This document shows positions 50,950 to 58,698 of a stretch of DNA of 64,000 nucleotides, piece after piece (position 1 is the stretch's first letter; every line of letters starts with the position of its first letter). Origin of the DNA: Lysobacterales bacterium. GTDB taxonomy: Bacteria; Pseudomonadota; Gammaproteobacteria; Xanthomonadales; Xanthomonadaceae. The stretch lies in the NCBI GenBank assembly GCA_020442465.1, contig JAGRJY010000108.1, positions 62,001-126,000 on the forward strand. Reading direction: 5' to 3'. Below the pieces are notes generated by a model that searched no databases, had not been told where the DNA came from, and saw only the letters and a list, made by a program, of their open reading frames with translations. The translations under genes were made by a program, and so were the position numbers.

Positions 50950-52877
50950 GCGGCGGAATCCGGGCTGGGCGACGGCTTGCCGATCAGGAACACGTGACTG
51001 GTGTGCTCATGGAACTCGTCGCGGAAGCCCGGGTGCGGCGGCTCCTCCCAGGTCACGTGTCGCTCGATCAGCACCTCAAAGCCATGCCGCTCCATCAGGG
51101 CGCGCGCTTCGCTCGGTTCGAAGAAGCGGAAGTAGTAGCGATCGCGATAGAGGTAGGCGTGGTCGCTCAGCGCCCGCATGTTGAGGCCGGAGACGCCGTC
51201 ATCCATGCCTGGCACGTTGCACAGCAGCACGCCGCCCGGCTTGAGCACGCGATGCATCTCGTCCAGCACGGCATCGATGTCAGGCAAGGTCTCGAAGGTG
51301 TCGAGCAGGATCACGCCATCGAAGAAGGCGTCCTCGAACGGAGTTTGCCCGAGGCTGCCGAGATGCTTGTGCAGGTTGCCGTATCGGTCCGCAGCGATCT
51401 TGCCGAGGGCCGCCGAGGAGGCATCCATGGCGTGGATTTCGTTTGCACCGACCTGGGCCAGGAACGACAGGTTCCGGCCTTCCCCCGTCCCCGCGTCGAG
51501 CAAACGCGACGGCGCACGCAGTGCGCGGCGAAAGGCTTCATCGAAATCGGTCAGGAACGGCAAGGCATCGGCGCCCCACACCGCCTCGTCGCTGCTCGAG
51601 TACAGCCGCTCCCAGGCGCTGCGGTTCAACTCATCCATCGAGACCCCGGGCGACAGGTGTTCAGCGGGTCTTTCCTCGATCATGAGTTCCTTGAAACCGC
51701 CGCGGAGGCAGTGCTGGCTGGACATCGCCGAACCATACCCGCCGGCGTTCAGGAAGCACAACGTGTCATCCTCGCGAACCGGGCTGAGGGTCACACCCTC
51801 GGCCCATACATCCAGCGCCTCGTTGATGTTTCCCACGATGCTCACGCTGCGCGACGGACCCTCGCGCCACACCGCCGGCACCGCTTCGAGGGGCAACCCA
51901 TAGAAGGCCGGCTCGGGGTGCACGTTGAATCCGGCATTCACGCCGACGAAGCACACGCCCGCCTTGTCTTCCACCTGGGTCACCTCGGCCAGCAGCACCC
52001 CCGCGTCCTTGACCAGATAGTCGCCAGGCTCGATCAGCAGCTCGACCGGCCGATGCCCAAAATGCCGGTGCACCAGTTCGGTCCAGCGATGCAGGTCGAG
52101 CGGCCGGTCGGCAGCCGTCAACGGAATGCCCAGTCCGCCGCCGAGATTGACCGCGCGGATGCCTGGCAATCGGTCCAGCTGGTCGGCGATGAAGCCGAGA
52201 ATCCGATCGAGCCTGTCGAGCTGCGGGTCGAGATAGCCGCAGCCGGCGTGGCAGTGCAGCGCTTCGACGCGCAGACCCAGCGCATGCGCCTCATCGACCG
52301 CCGCCTGGATCTCGTCCGGATGGATGCCGAACTTGGTCGGCTTGGCCGCGCTGTACACCACACGGTCGTTGTCGGCGTAGCCGAGGCCGAGGTGCGGATT
52401 GAGGCGCAGTCCGAGCGCACGGCCGGGGCACAGTTCCGCCCAACGGCGCAGCGCCGTCCGGGAGTCGACGTTGACCCAGAGGTCGGGATGTGCCGCCAGC
52501 GCGCGGTGATCGTCGCGACTGAGGCAGCCTGCGGTGAACGAGAGATCCCGTTCAGCAAACCCGAGCGAGAGCGCGTGGGCGACCTCGCCCGGCGAACAGA
52601 CATCGAGCCCGACCCCCAGCGCGCGCAAGTGCTGCAGCAACGGCGCGAACCGGTTGCTCTTCATGGCATAGAGCACGCGGATGTCGAGGCCGGCATCGGC
52701 GATGGCCTGGCGCAGCCGGGTCACGTTCTGGGTCACGCGGGCTGCCGAGTACACGTAGCTGGGCGTGCCCAGTTGCGCGACCAGCTCCGACACCTCGATG
52801 CCCCCGAAGCAGAATCGGCCTTCGGCGTCGTAGTGACGGTCTGCGCGTTCCCACCAGAATCTTGAATCGTGCTGCAC
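50946..52877 (-). CDS. PLP decarboxylase-like / methyltransferase fusion
   Basis: 643 aa from the GTG at 52877, preceded by GAGAG; a TTG at 52904 is an alternative. Residues about 20-400 are an alanine-racemase-fold, DapDC/LysA-like domain: the PLP lysine Lys73 in YAMKSN, HCHAGCGYLDP, AVNLGGGLGIPL, IEPGDYLVKDAGVLLAEV and NAGGYGSAMSS. The catalytic Cys segment of decarboxylases (GxxCES) is replaced by VGNINEALDVW, so the reaction may differ. Residues about 450-630 are a class I SAM methyltransferase (LLDAGTGEGRNLSFLAQ, then ILLDTFETLP and HRVLKPGGVLLCNVPG). It heads the minus-strand operon and overlaps the transporter-like gene by 4 bp. The product is unknown. Confidence 0.85.
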   Translation of the reverse strand: MQHDSRFWWERADRHYDAEGRFCFGGIEVSELVAQLGTPSYVYSAARVTQNVTRLRQAIADAGLDIRVLYAMKSNRFAPLLQHLRALGVGLDVCSPGEVAHALSLGFAERDLSFTAGCLSRDDHRALAAHPDLWVNVDSRTALRRWAELCPGRALGLRLNPHLGLGYADNDRVVYSAAKPTKFGIHPDEIQAAVDEAHALGLRVEALHCHAGCGYLDPQLDRLDRILGFIADQLDRLPGIRAVNLGGGLGIPLTAADRPLDLHRWTELVHRHFGHRPVELLIEPGDYLVKDAGVLLAEVTQVEDKAGVCFVGVNAGFNVHPEPAFYGLPLEAVPAVWREGPSRSVSIVGNINEALDVWAEGVTLSPVREDDTLCFLNAGGYGSAMSSQHCLRGGFKELMIEERPAEHLSPGVSMDELNRSAWERLYSSSDEAVWGADALPFLTDFDEAFRRALRAPSRLLDAGTGEGRNLSFLAQVGANEIHAMDASSAALGKIAADRYGNLHKHLGSLGQTPFEDAFFDGVILLDTFETLPDIDAVLDEMHRVLKPGGVLLCNVPGMDDGVSGLNMRALSDHAYLYRDRYYFRFFEPSEARALMERHGFEVLIERHVTWEEPPHPGFRDEFHEHTSHVFLIGKPSPSPDSAA

Positions 52878-52881
52878 GATT
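52865..52881. promoter_or_regulatory. 17-bp inverted repeat at the fusion-gene start
   Basis: AATCGTGC-T-GCACGATT is a perfect dyad with 8-nt arms spanning the GTG start of the decarboxylase-like gene, in the region between the two divergent operons. It could be an operator or an RNA hairpin masking the start. It may also be chance. Confidence 0.35.
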
Positions 52882-53066
52882 TCTCTCGGCCGGCCGCAGC
52901 CCAAGGACGAAGACTACACGCTGGGCGCCGCCACCCGAAAGCCGACATGGGCCCGAAAGCGCCCGCGAGCCCCCGCCTCGCGCACCGGGAGCGCACGATC
53001 GCGCCAATTTTGACCTGCCTGCCGCCAGCGGCGATGATGATTGCGGCGCCGATCCGAGGAATCGCT

Positions 53067-53834
53067 GTGTCGTGCGAAGCATCCGAGGTCATCCTGTTCA
53101 TGTCCGCAGACGTGGTCGGCTCGACTGCGTTCAAGGGCGAGCATTCGGATGATGCCGGGGTGTGGCTCGGCGCCTTCGCGACGCTGTTCCGGGAGCTGCC
53201 GCTGGTCTTCATGGGCGAGTTGGGCATGGCCTTTCTCGACTCGGACACCGTGCCCGAAGCGGGCGTCTGGAAGGTGATGGGAGACGAAGTGATCTTCGTC
53301 ACCGTGCCGCGTTCGTCGGAGGAGGCCGCGCTCGCCACCCAGGCTTTCGTGCGCACGGTGCGCGAGTACGACCGACGACTCGCCGAGCGATGGCCGCTGC
53401 GCATTCGCGGGGCCTGCTGGGCGGCCGAGCTGGGTGCCCGCAATCGCCAGATCGATATCCCCGAAATGTTCGGCGGCACCGACGGTCAGCCGTATCGCGA
53501 TTTTCTCGGCCCCGACATCGACACCGGCTTCCGGCTCAGCGCGCATTCGGGCCACGGTGAAGTCATCCTCTCGCCCAATCTGGCCGAGTGCATCGCCCGA
53601 CAGCAGCAAGGCGCCCCGGCCATCCGGTTCCACCACTTTGCCGACAAGCCCCTGAAGGGCGTGATCGCCGGGCAGCCTTTCCCGCTGATCATTGCGTCGG
53701 ACATCGAATCGCCCGGCAGCAAGCGTGCAGTGACGCCGGACGGCGAGCTGTTGACCCATCTGCAGGCGCTTCGTACGACGCTGCAGCGCGACCACGGCGC
53801 GGTTCTGGCCCCTTGCCTGTTCGAGCCCGCATGA
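53067..53834 (+). CDS. Class III adenylyl cyclase-like protein
   Basis: 255 aa, soluble. I chose the GTG at 53067, 6 nt after GAGGA; ATGs at 53034 and 53037 also fit. The cyclase homology domain (about 5-190) has metal Asp15 in FMSADVVGST and Asp73 in WKVMGDEVIF. By alignment to Rv1625c, Lys69 and Asp145 fall at the adenine-selecting positions and Arg156 at the transition-state Arg, while the transition-state Asn is Asp152. It should make cAMP if active. It starts a three-gene plus-strand operon, overlapping the ATPase gene by 4 bp and divergent from the operon with two cNMP-like domains. Confidence 0.82.
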   Translation: MSCEASEVILFMSADVVGSTAFKGEHSDDAGVWLGAFATLFRELPLVFMGELGMAFLDSDTVPEAGVWKVMGDEVIFVTVPRSSEEAALATQAFVRTVREYDRRLAERWPLRIRGACWAAELGARNRQIDIPEMFGGTDGQPYRDFLGPDIDTGFRLSAHSGHGEVILSPNLAECIARQQQGAPAIRFHHFADKPLKGVIAGQPFPLIIASDIESPGSKRAVTPDGELLTHLQALRTTLQRDHGAVLAPCLFEPA

Positions 53835-54253
53835 GCAGCGCACGCACCTTCGTCATCGATCCGAGCCGCGGTGCGGCATCGGAGTTCTCGGAACAGTTCG
53901 AAGAATGGGCCATGCAGCACGACGTGCCCGACCGCACCATTCGGGCCTTTCAGGTGGTATTCGACGAGATGCTGACCAACGCGATCGACTACGGCCTCGA
54001 AGGCAAGCCGGACGCGCTGCTGCAGGTCACCGTGTCGTACTACCCGGACCGGCTTACCGCGCTGATCGTCGACAATGGACTGGCCTTCGACCCGCTCGTG
54101 GAGGCAGAAGCCCCCGACACCGAAGCCTCGCTGGAGGATCGGCCGATCGGCGGCCTGGGCATCCACCTGGTGAAATCCCTGATGGACAGCGCCAGCTACG
54201 AACGCAGCGAAGACTGCAACCTGCTCTCTCTCAGCAAGCATTTTGAAGAGTGA
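53831..54253 (+). CDS. RsbW-like ATPase / serine kinase
   Basis: 140 aa GHKL-fold protein of the anti-sigma serine kinase type. The N box is FDEMLTNAIDYG (Glu46, Asn50), G1 is DNGLAFDP from Asp81, and G2 is GGLGIHLVKSL (about 107-117). Such proteins phosphorylate an STAS antagonist and hold a sigma factor or other target. The STAS partner follows 46 bp downstream. No sigma gene is nearby, so the held target is unknown. The ATG overlaps the cyclase stop (ATGA). Confidence 0.9.
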   Translation: MSSARTFVIDPSRGAASEFSEQFEEWAMQHDVPDRTIRAFQVVFDEMLTNAIDYGLEGKPDALLQVTVSYYPDRLTALIVDNGLAFDPLVEAEAPDTEASLEDRPIGGLGIHLVKSLMDSASYERSEDCNLLSLSKHFEE

Positions 54254-54299
54254 ACGCATCGCTGCAGCCAGACCATCCAAAACCGCGGAGTACCAGAAC

Positions 54300-54635
54300 A
54301 TGTTGAAGATCGATGAAGACAAGCAGGACGGCCTCGTCGTGCTGCAGCTCGAAGGCCGGCTGGACACCGCGACCGCGGCGGATCTGGATTTCGCTGCCGA
54401 GCCCTATGTCGATGAGCCGACCCGCCTGGTGGTCGACCTCGGCAAAGTGGCCTACGTCAGCTCGGCTGGCCTGCGGGTCTTCCTGATGATGGCCAAGAAG
54501 CTGCAGAAGTCGGAAGGCAAGCTCGTGCTCTGCGGCATGTCGCCGTCAGTCCGTGAGGTCTTCGACATCGCCGGCTTCAGCCGCATGCTGCAAATCGAAG
54601 ATGATCAAGCTGCCGCCCGGGCCGCACTGGGCTGA
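54300..54635 (+). CDS. STAS-domain anti-sigma-antagonist-like protein
   Basis: 111 aa, single STAS domain of the RsbV/SpoIIAA class. VVLQLEGRLDTATAADLD leads to LVVDLGKVAYVSSAGLRVFLMMAKKL. Ser55 is the expected phosphorylation site, and the C-terminal half has VLCGMSPSVREVFDIAGFSRMLQI. It should be phosphorylated by the preceding ATPase and dephosphorylated by the SpoIIE-type protein at 42497-44155. ATG 54300 has GGAG about 10 nt upstream; an in-frame codon at 54243 would overlap the ATPase gene. Confidence 0.9.
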   Translation: MLKIDEDKQDGLVVLQLEGRLDTATAADLDFAAEPYVDEPTRLVVDLGKVAYVSSAGLRVFLMMAKKLQKSEGKLVLCGMSPSVREVFDIAGFSRMLQIEDDQAAARAALG

Positions 54636-54673
54636 GGACGCCGCAAGGAGCGAGAGCGCATCGGGCGGCGCAT

Positions 54674-54750
<77 letters not shown>

Positions 54751-54912
54751 GAGGCGCGCATTGTCACACAGGAGTGCAATGCCGCGTCCATCATGCGTGG
54801 CCGGTGCACGGCCACGACGCCGCGGCCTCGCGCGAACCGAGGGGACGCGGCACAATCCTGATCCGACCGGCCCAGGCCTCGAGCCTGTCCATCGAACTGC
54901 GAGGATGACGTC

Positions 54913-56322
54913 ATGGCGAATCCCGTGGAATGGCACGCAGCGACACAAGAACGTTGGCAGGCGATCCAGCCCTGGTTGACTGACCAGCCGCTGCTCAAGC
55001 GCCGCTTCATCGCCCAGCTGGCCGAGAAGACCGGTTGGAGCGCGGCGCGTCTCGAGCAGGGCGTCGAGGAATATCGCCGCTTCTGCCTGCTGGCCACCGT
55101 ACTGGGTGGACGAGTGGTACCGAGCCCCGATGTCGATGAAGTGTGGCATCTGCACCTCACCTACACGCGCGACTACTGGGACGATTTCTGTCCGAGACGC
55201 CTCGGTTTGAAGCTGCATCACCAGCCGGCACTTGGTGTCGAAGGCGAACGCGAAGCCTTGCGACTCGGCTACGCGGAAACCCTGCACGCCTATGCGGCGC
55301 TGTTCGGCCCTCCCTCCGAATCCTGGTGGCCGTCGTTGCGCGGCCCGGCCCCGAAAGCGCCCTGGTGGCGCGCGGCGCACGCGCGCTGGCTGGCCGCGGC
55401 TTCGCTGTCGCTGGCGCTGTTCTCCGGAGTCGCCTGGGCCGACACCGGCAGCGCACTCGGGATCCTGGACTGGAAGGGCCCGCAGTTCCTGGCGTTGTTC
55501 CTGCCGCTGATTCCGGCGTCCATGGTGTTGGCCTGGATCCTGCGCTGGCGCATGCGCGCCGCATCGGCTTCACCGTCGCGAACCGTGGGCCAGCCCTCGG
55601 TCTGGGCGGTGGCGTGGCTGGCCGGCGGCGAGCAGCGGGTGATGGATGCCGCGGTCGCCGAATTGCACCGCCGGGGCGCCCTGGAGTGGAACGAAGGCTC
55701 GGGCACGCTGCGGTCGACCGGCGTCAAGATCGAAGACGATCCGGTATTGAATGCGGCGATGGTGGTGGCGGCACGCGACAAGGGCGTCGAGTTCAAGTCG
55801 GGTACGCGCTCGACCGCATTCTCGGGGGTGCGCAAAGAGTTGGAGCTGCGTGGATGGCTGCTGCCCGAACCGGTCGGACGCGGCATTGCCAGACTGTCGG
55901 CCCTGTTCCCGGGCGCCCTGCTGGCACTGGGCATCGTCAAGATCGGCATCGGCATCAGCCGCGACAAGCCGGTGGCGTTCCTGGTGATGGCCTGTATCGC
56001 GCTGCTGATCGTCACCCTGCTGTTCTTCTTCATCCGGCCCAAGATCACGCCGCAGGGACGCAAGGCGTTGAGCGAGCTGCGGCAGCAGAATGCCCATGCC
56101 ATTCGTGCGCCGCGCCCTGATGACCTGGCCATGGCCGTGGCGCTGGGCGGGACCTTGGTGCTATCCGACACGGCGCTGGCCGCCTACCACCAGGCCAGGC
56201 ACGCTGCGAATGGGCCCAGCGGCGGCGACAGCGGCAGCGGATGCACGAGCTGCAGCGGCGGCGGCGACAGCGGCGGAGGCGATGGCGGCGGCGGCTGCGG
56301 TGGCTGCGGCGGCGGAGACTGA
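54913..56322 (+). CDS. GRDP-like / TIGR04222-like membrane protein with Cys-Gly tail
   Basis: 469 aa. The N-terminus (about 1-130) resembles the plant glycine-rich-domain-protein (GRDP) module: LEQGVEEYRRFCLLATVLGG and DEVWHLHLTYTRDYWDDFC. The middle (about 160-400) matches TIGR04222-type membrane proteins, with helices near 160-178, 192-212, 330-348 and 352-375. The soluble part between them includes GGEQRVMDAAVAELHRRGALEW and GVRKELELRGWLLP. The tail is almost only Gly, Ser, Asp and Cys, with two CxxC pairs (CTSC, CGGC), which could bind metal. GAGGATG precedes the ATG. Function unknown. Confidence 0.72.
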   Translation: MANPVEWHAATQERWQAIQPWLTDQPLLKRRFIAQLAEKTGWSAARLEQGVEEYRRFCLLATVLGGRVVPSPDVDEVWHLHLTYTRDYWDDFCPRRLGLKLHHQPALGVEGEREALRLGYAETLHAYAALFGPPSESWWPSLRGPAPKAPWWRAAHARWLAAASLSLALFSGVAWADTGSALGILDWKGPQFLALFLPLIPASMVLAWILRWRMRAASASPSRTVGQPSVWAVAWLAGGEQRVMDAAVAELHRRGALEWNEGSGTLRSTGVKIEDDPVLNAAMVVAARDKGVEFKSGTRSTAFSGVRKELELRGWLLPEPVGRGIARLSALFPGALLALGIVKIGIGISRDKPVAFLVMACIALLIVTLLFFFIRPKITPQGRKALSELRQQNAHAIRAPRPDDLAMAVALGGTLVLSDTALAAYHQARHAANGPSGGDSGSGCTSCSGGGDSGGGDGGGGCGGCGGGD

Positions 56323-56423
56323 AACCGCCTTCTCCGCCCGACCATGCCTTTCTGCACGGGTCCATCCATTGGGCTCCGGTTAAGCTTGCGACCCCTCGTC
56401 TGGAAGCGAAGCCCGGAAACGCC

Positions 56424-58604
56424 ATGAATCGACGCCCACTCTATCTCGCCTGCCTGGTTGCCGTGCTGTCTGCCGGTGCCGTGTCCCTGCCCGCTCCTGC
56501 CCAGGCCGCAGGCTTCGAGTCCACGACGTCGAAGGATGCCGAGTCGATGAACCCGTTCTTCGAACCCAGCTCGCTGCAATTCGGGTACCCGCGTTTCGAC
56601 CTCATCCGCGATGAGCACTATGCGCCGGCGCTCGAGCGCGGCATGGCCGACCACCGCGCCGAAATCGACGCCATCGCCAACAACCCCGAGGCGCCTACGT
56701 TCGCCAATACCATCGAAGCGATGGAGCGCAGCGGCGCCCTGCTGAACCGGGTCGGCAACGTGTTCGGCAATCTGTCGTCGGCCAACACCAACGATACCTT
56801 GCAGGCAGTGCAGCGCGAGTTCGCGCCGAAGTTTGCCGCCCATGGCGATGCGATCGCTCTCAACGACGCCCTGTTCAAGCGCGTCAAGACGCTCTACGAC
56901 AACCGCCAGAATCTGGGCGTGGACGCCGAGGCGATCCGCCTGATCGAGCGCTACCACACCGACTTCATCCGGGCAGGTGTGCAGCTCGATCCGAAGCAGA
57001 AAGAGCGCCTCAAGGAAATCAACGCCGAAATGGCAGCGGCGCAGGCGGCGTTCGGACAGAACGTGCTGGCCGAGACCAATGCCTCGGCAGTGCATGTCAA
57101 CGACGTCGCGCGACTGAAGGGCCTGAGCAAGGAGGCCATTGCCGCCACCCAGGCTGCGGCCAAGGACTCCAAGGACAAGGACGCCGGCGGTTACGTGATC
57201 GCCCTGCAGAACACCTCCGGCCAGCCGCCGCTGGCGTCGCTGGAGGACCGCACCCTGCGCGAGAAACTGCAGAAGACCTCGGTGGCACGCGGCAGCCACG
57301 GTGGCGAATACGACAATCGCGAGAACGTGCTCAAGCTGGTCAAGCTGCGCGCCGAGCGGGCCAACCTGCTCGGCTACCCGACCCACGCCGACTACATGCT
57401 CGAAGACCAGACCGCCAAGACCGTCGGCACGGTCAACAAGATCCTGTCCGATCTCGCGCCCGCAGCCGTGGCCAATGCGCGCCGTGAGGCTGCCGAGATG
57501 CAGAAGCTGATCGACGCCGAAGGTGGCGAATTCCAGCTCGCGGCCTGGGACTGGTCGTTCTACGCCGAGAAGCTGCGCCAGCAGAAGTTCAATTTCGATG
57601 CCGGCCAGCTGCGTCCGTATTTCGAAATGGAAAACGTGCTGAAGAACGGCGTGTTCTTCGCCGCCGAAAAGCTCTATGGCCTGACCTTCAAGGAACGCAA
57701 GGACCTCCCGGTCTACCACCCGGACGCGCGGGTCTTCGAAGTGTTCGATGCAGACGGCAAGTCGCTCGCCCTGTTCATCGCCGACATGTATGCACGCCCG
57801 AGCAAGCGCGGTGGTGCGTGGATGAACGAGTACGTGTCGCAGACCGGACTGCTGGGTACGCACCCGGTCATCGGCAATCACCTGAACATCCCGAAGCCGA
57901 GCGGCGACGAGCCGACGCTGCTGACGTTCGATGAAGTCACCACCATGTTCCACGAGTTCGGCCACGCGCTGCATGGCATGTTCTCGGACGTGAAGTATCC
58001 GCGCTTCGCCGGCACCAATGTGCCGACCGACTTCGTGGAGTACCCCTCGCAGGTCAACGAGATGTGGGCCACCTGGCCGGAAGTGCTGGCGAACTACGCC
58101 AAGCACTACCAGACCGGCGAGCCGATTCCGAAGGCGCTGCTCGACAAGGTGATCGCGGCCGAACAGTACGGCCAGGGCTTCGCCACCACCGAATACCTCG
58201 GCGCCTCCCTGATCGACCAGGCATGGCATCAGCTCAAGCCCAGTGAGATTCCGTCGGATGTCGTCGAATTCGAGGCCCAGACCCTGAAGCGCGTGGGGCT
58301 CGATTTCGATCCGGTGCCGCCGCGCTACCGGAGCACCTACTTCTCGCACATCTTTGCCGGTGGCTATTCGGCGGGCTACTACTCCTACCTGTGGAGCGAG
58401 GTGCTGGACGCCGACAGCGTGGAGTGGTTCAAGGAGAACGGTGGACTGAAGCGCGAGAACGGCGACCACTTCCGCAAGACCCTGCTGTCGCAGGGCGGCA
58501 GCCAGGAAGCGCTGGACCTGTTCCAGACCTTCCGCGGCCATGCGCCCGACATCAAACCCCTGCTCAAGCGCCGCGGGCTCGAGTCCGGCAACACCGGCGG
58601 CTGA
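56424..58604 (+). CDS. dcp: M3-family peptidyl-dipeptidase Dcp
   Basis: 726 aa zinc oligopeptidase that removes C-terminal dipeptides. It has a signal peptide ending AQAAG (about residue 25), so this copy is periplasmic, unlike cytoplasmic E. coli Dcp. The HExxH zinc site is HEFGH at 510-514 (FHEFGHALHGMFSDV), followed by DFVEYPSQVNEMWATWPEVL with the third ligand. FAGGYSAGYYSYLWSEVLDAD is the substrate-binding C-terminal signature. A GC-rich inverted repeat (58612-58644) follows the stop without a clear T run. Confidence 0.94.
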   Translation: MNRRPLYLACLVAVLSAGAVSLPAPAQAAGFESTTSKDAESMNPFFEPSSLQFGYPRFDLIRDEHYAPALERGMADHRAEIDAIANNPEAPTFANTIEAMERSGALLNRVGNVFGNLSSANTNDTLQAVQREFAPKFAAHGDAIALNDALFKRVKTLYDNRQNLGVDAEAIRLIERYHTDFIRAGVQLDPKQKERLKEINAEMAAAQAAFGQNVLAETNASAVHVNDVARLKGLSKEAIAATQAAAKDSKDKDAGGYVIALQNTSGQPPLASLEDRTLREKLQKTSVARGSHGGEYDNRENVLKLVKLRAERANLLGYPTHADYMLEDQTAKTVGTVNKILSDLAPAAVANARREAAEMQKLIDAEGGEFQLAAWDWSFYAEKLRQQKFNFDAGQLRPYFEMENVLKNGVFFAAEKLYGLTFKERKDLPVYHPDARVFEVFDADGKSLALFIADMYARPSKRGGAWMNEYVSQTGLLGTHPVIGNHLNIPKPSGDEPTLLTFDEVTTMFHEFGHALHGMFSDVKYPRFAGTNVPTDFVEYPSQVNEMWATWPEVLANYAKHYQTGEPIPKALLDKVIAAEQYGQGFATTEYLGASLIDQAWHQLKPSEIPSDVVEFEAQTLKRVGLDFDPVPPRYRSTYFSHIFAGGYSAGYYSYLWSEVLDADSVEWFKENGGLKRENGDHFRKTLLSQGGSQEALDLFQTFRGHAPDIKPLLKRRGLESGNTGG

Positions 58605-58698
58605 CCGCGACGGGCAGGCCGGCCCGCACGTGGTCGGCCTGTCCCATCCTGTCGCTCGCCACCTCTAGCCCGGGCGGGCGGCATGCGACCATGTATGC

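Noticed and set aside
48076-50997. A 973-codon plus-strand frame opposite the transporter/HEAT/cNMP gene.
   Set aside because: Shadow translation in the complementary frame; low-complexity basic composition and no start context.
58612-58644. GC-rich inverted repeat after dcp as a terminator.
   Set aside because: A 10-bp stem with one G-U pair exists, but the 13-nt loop and the lack of a T run make it too weak to call.
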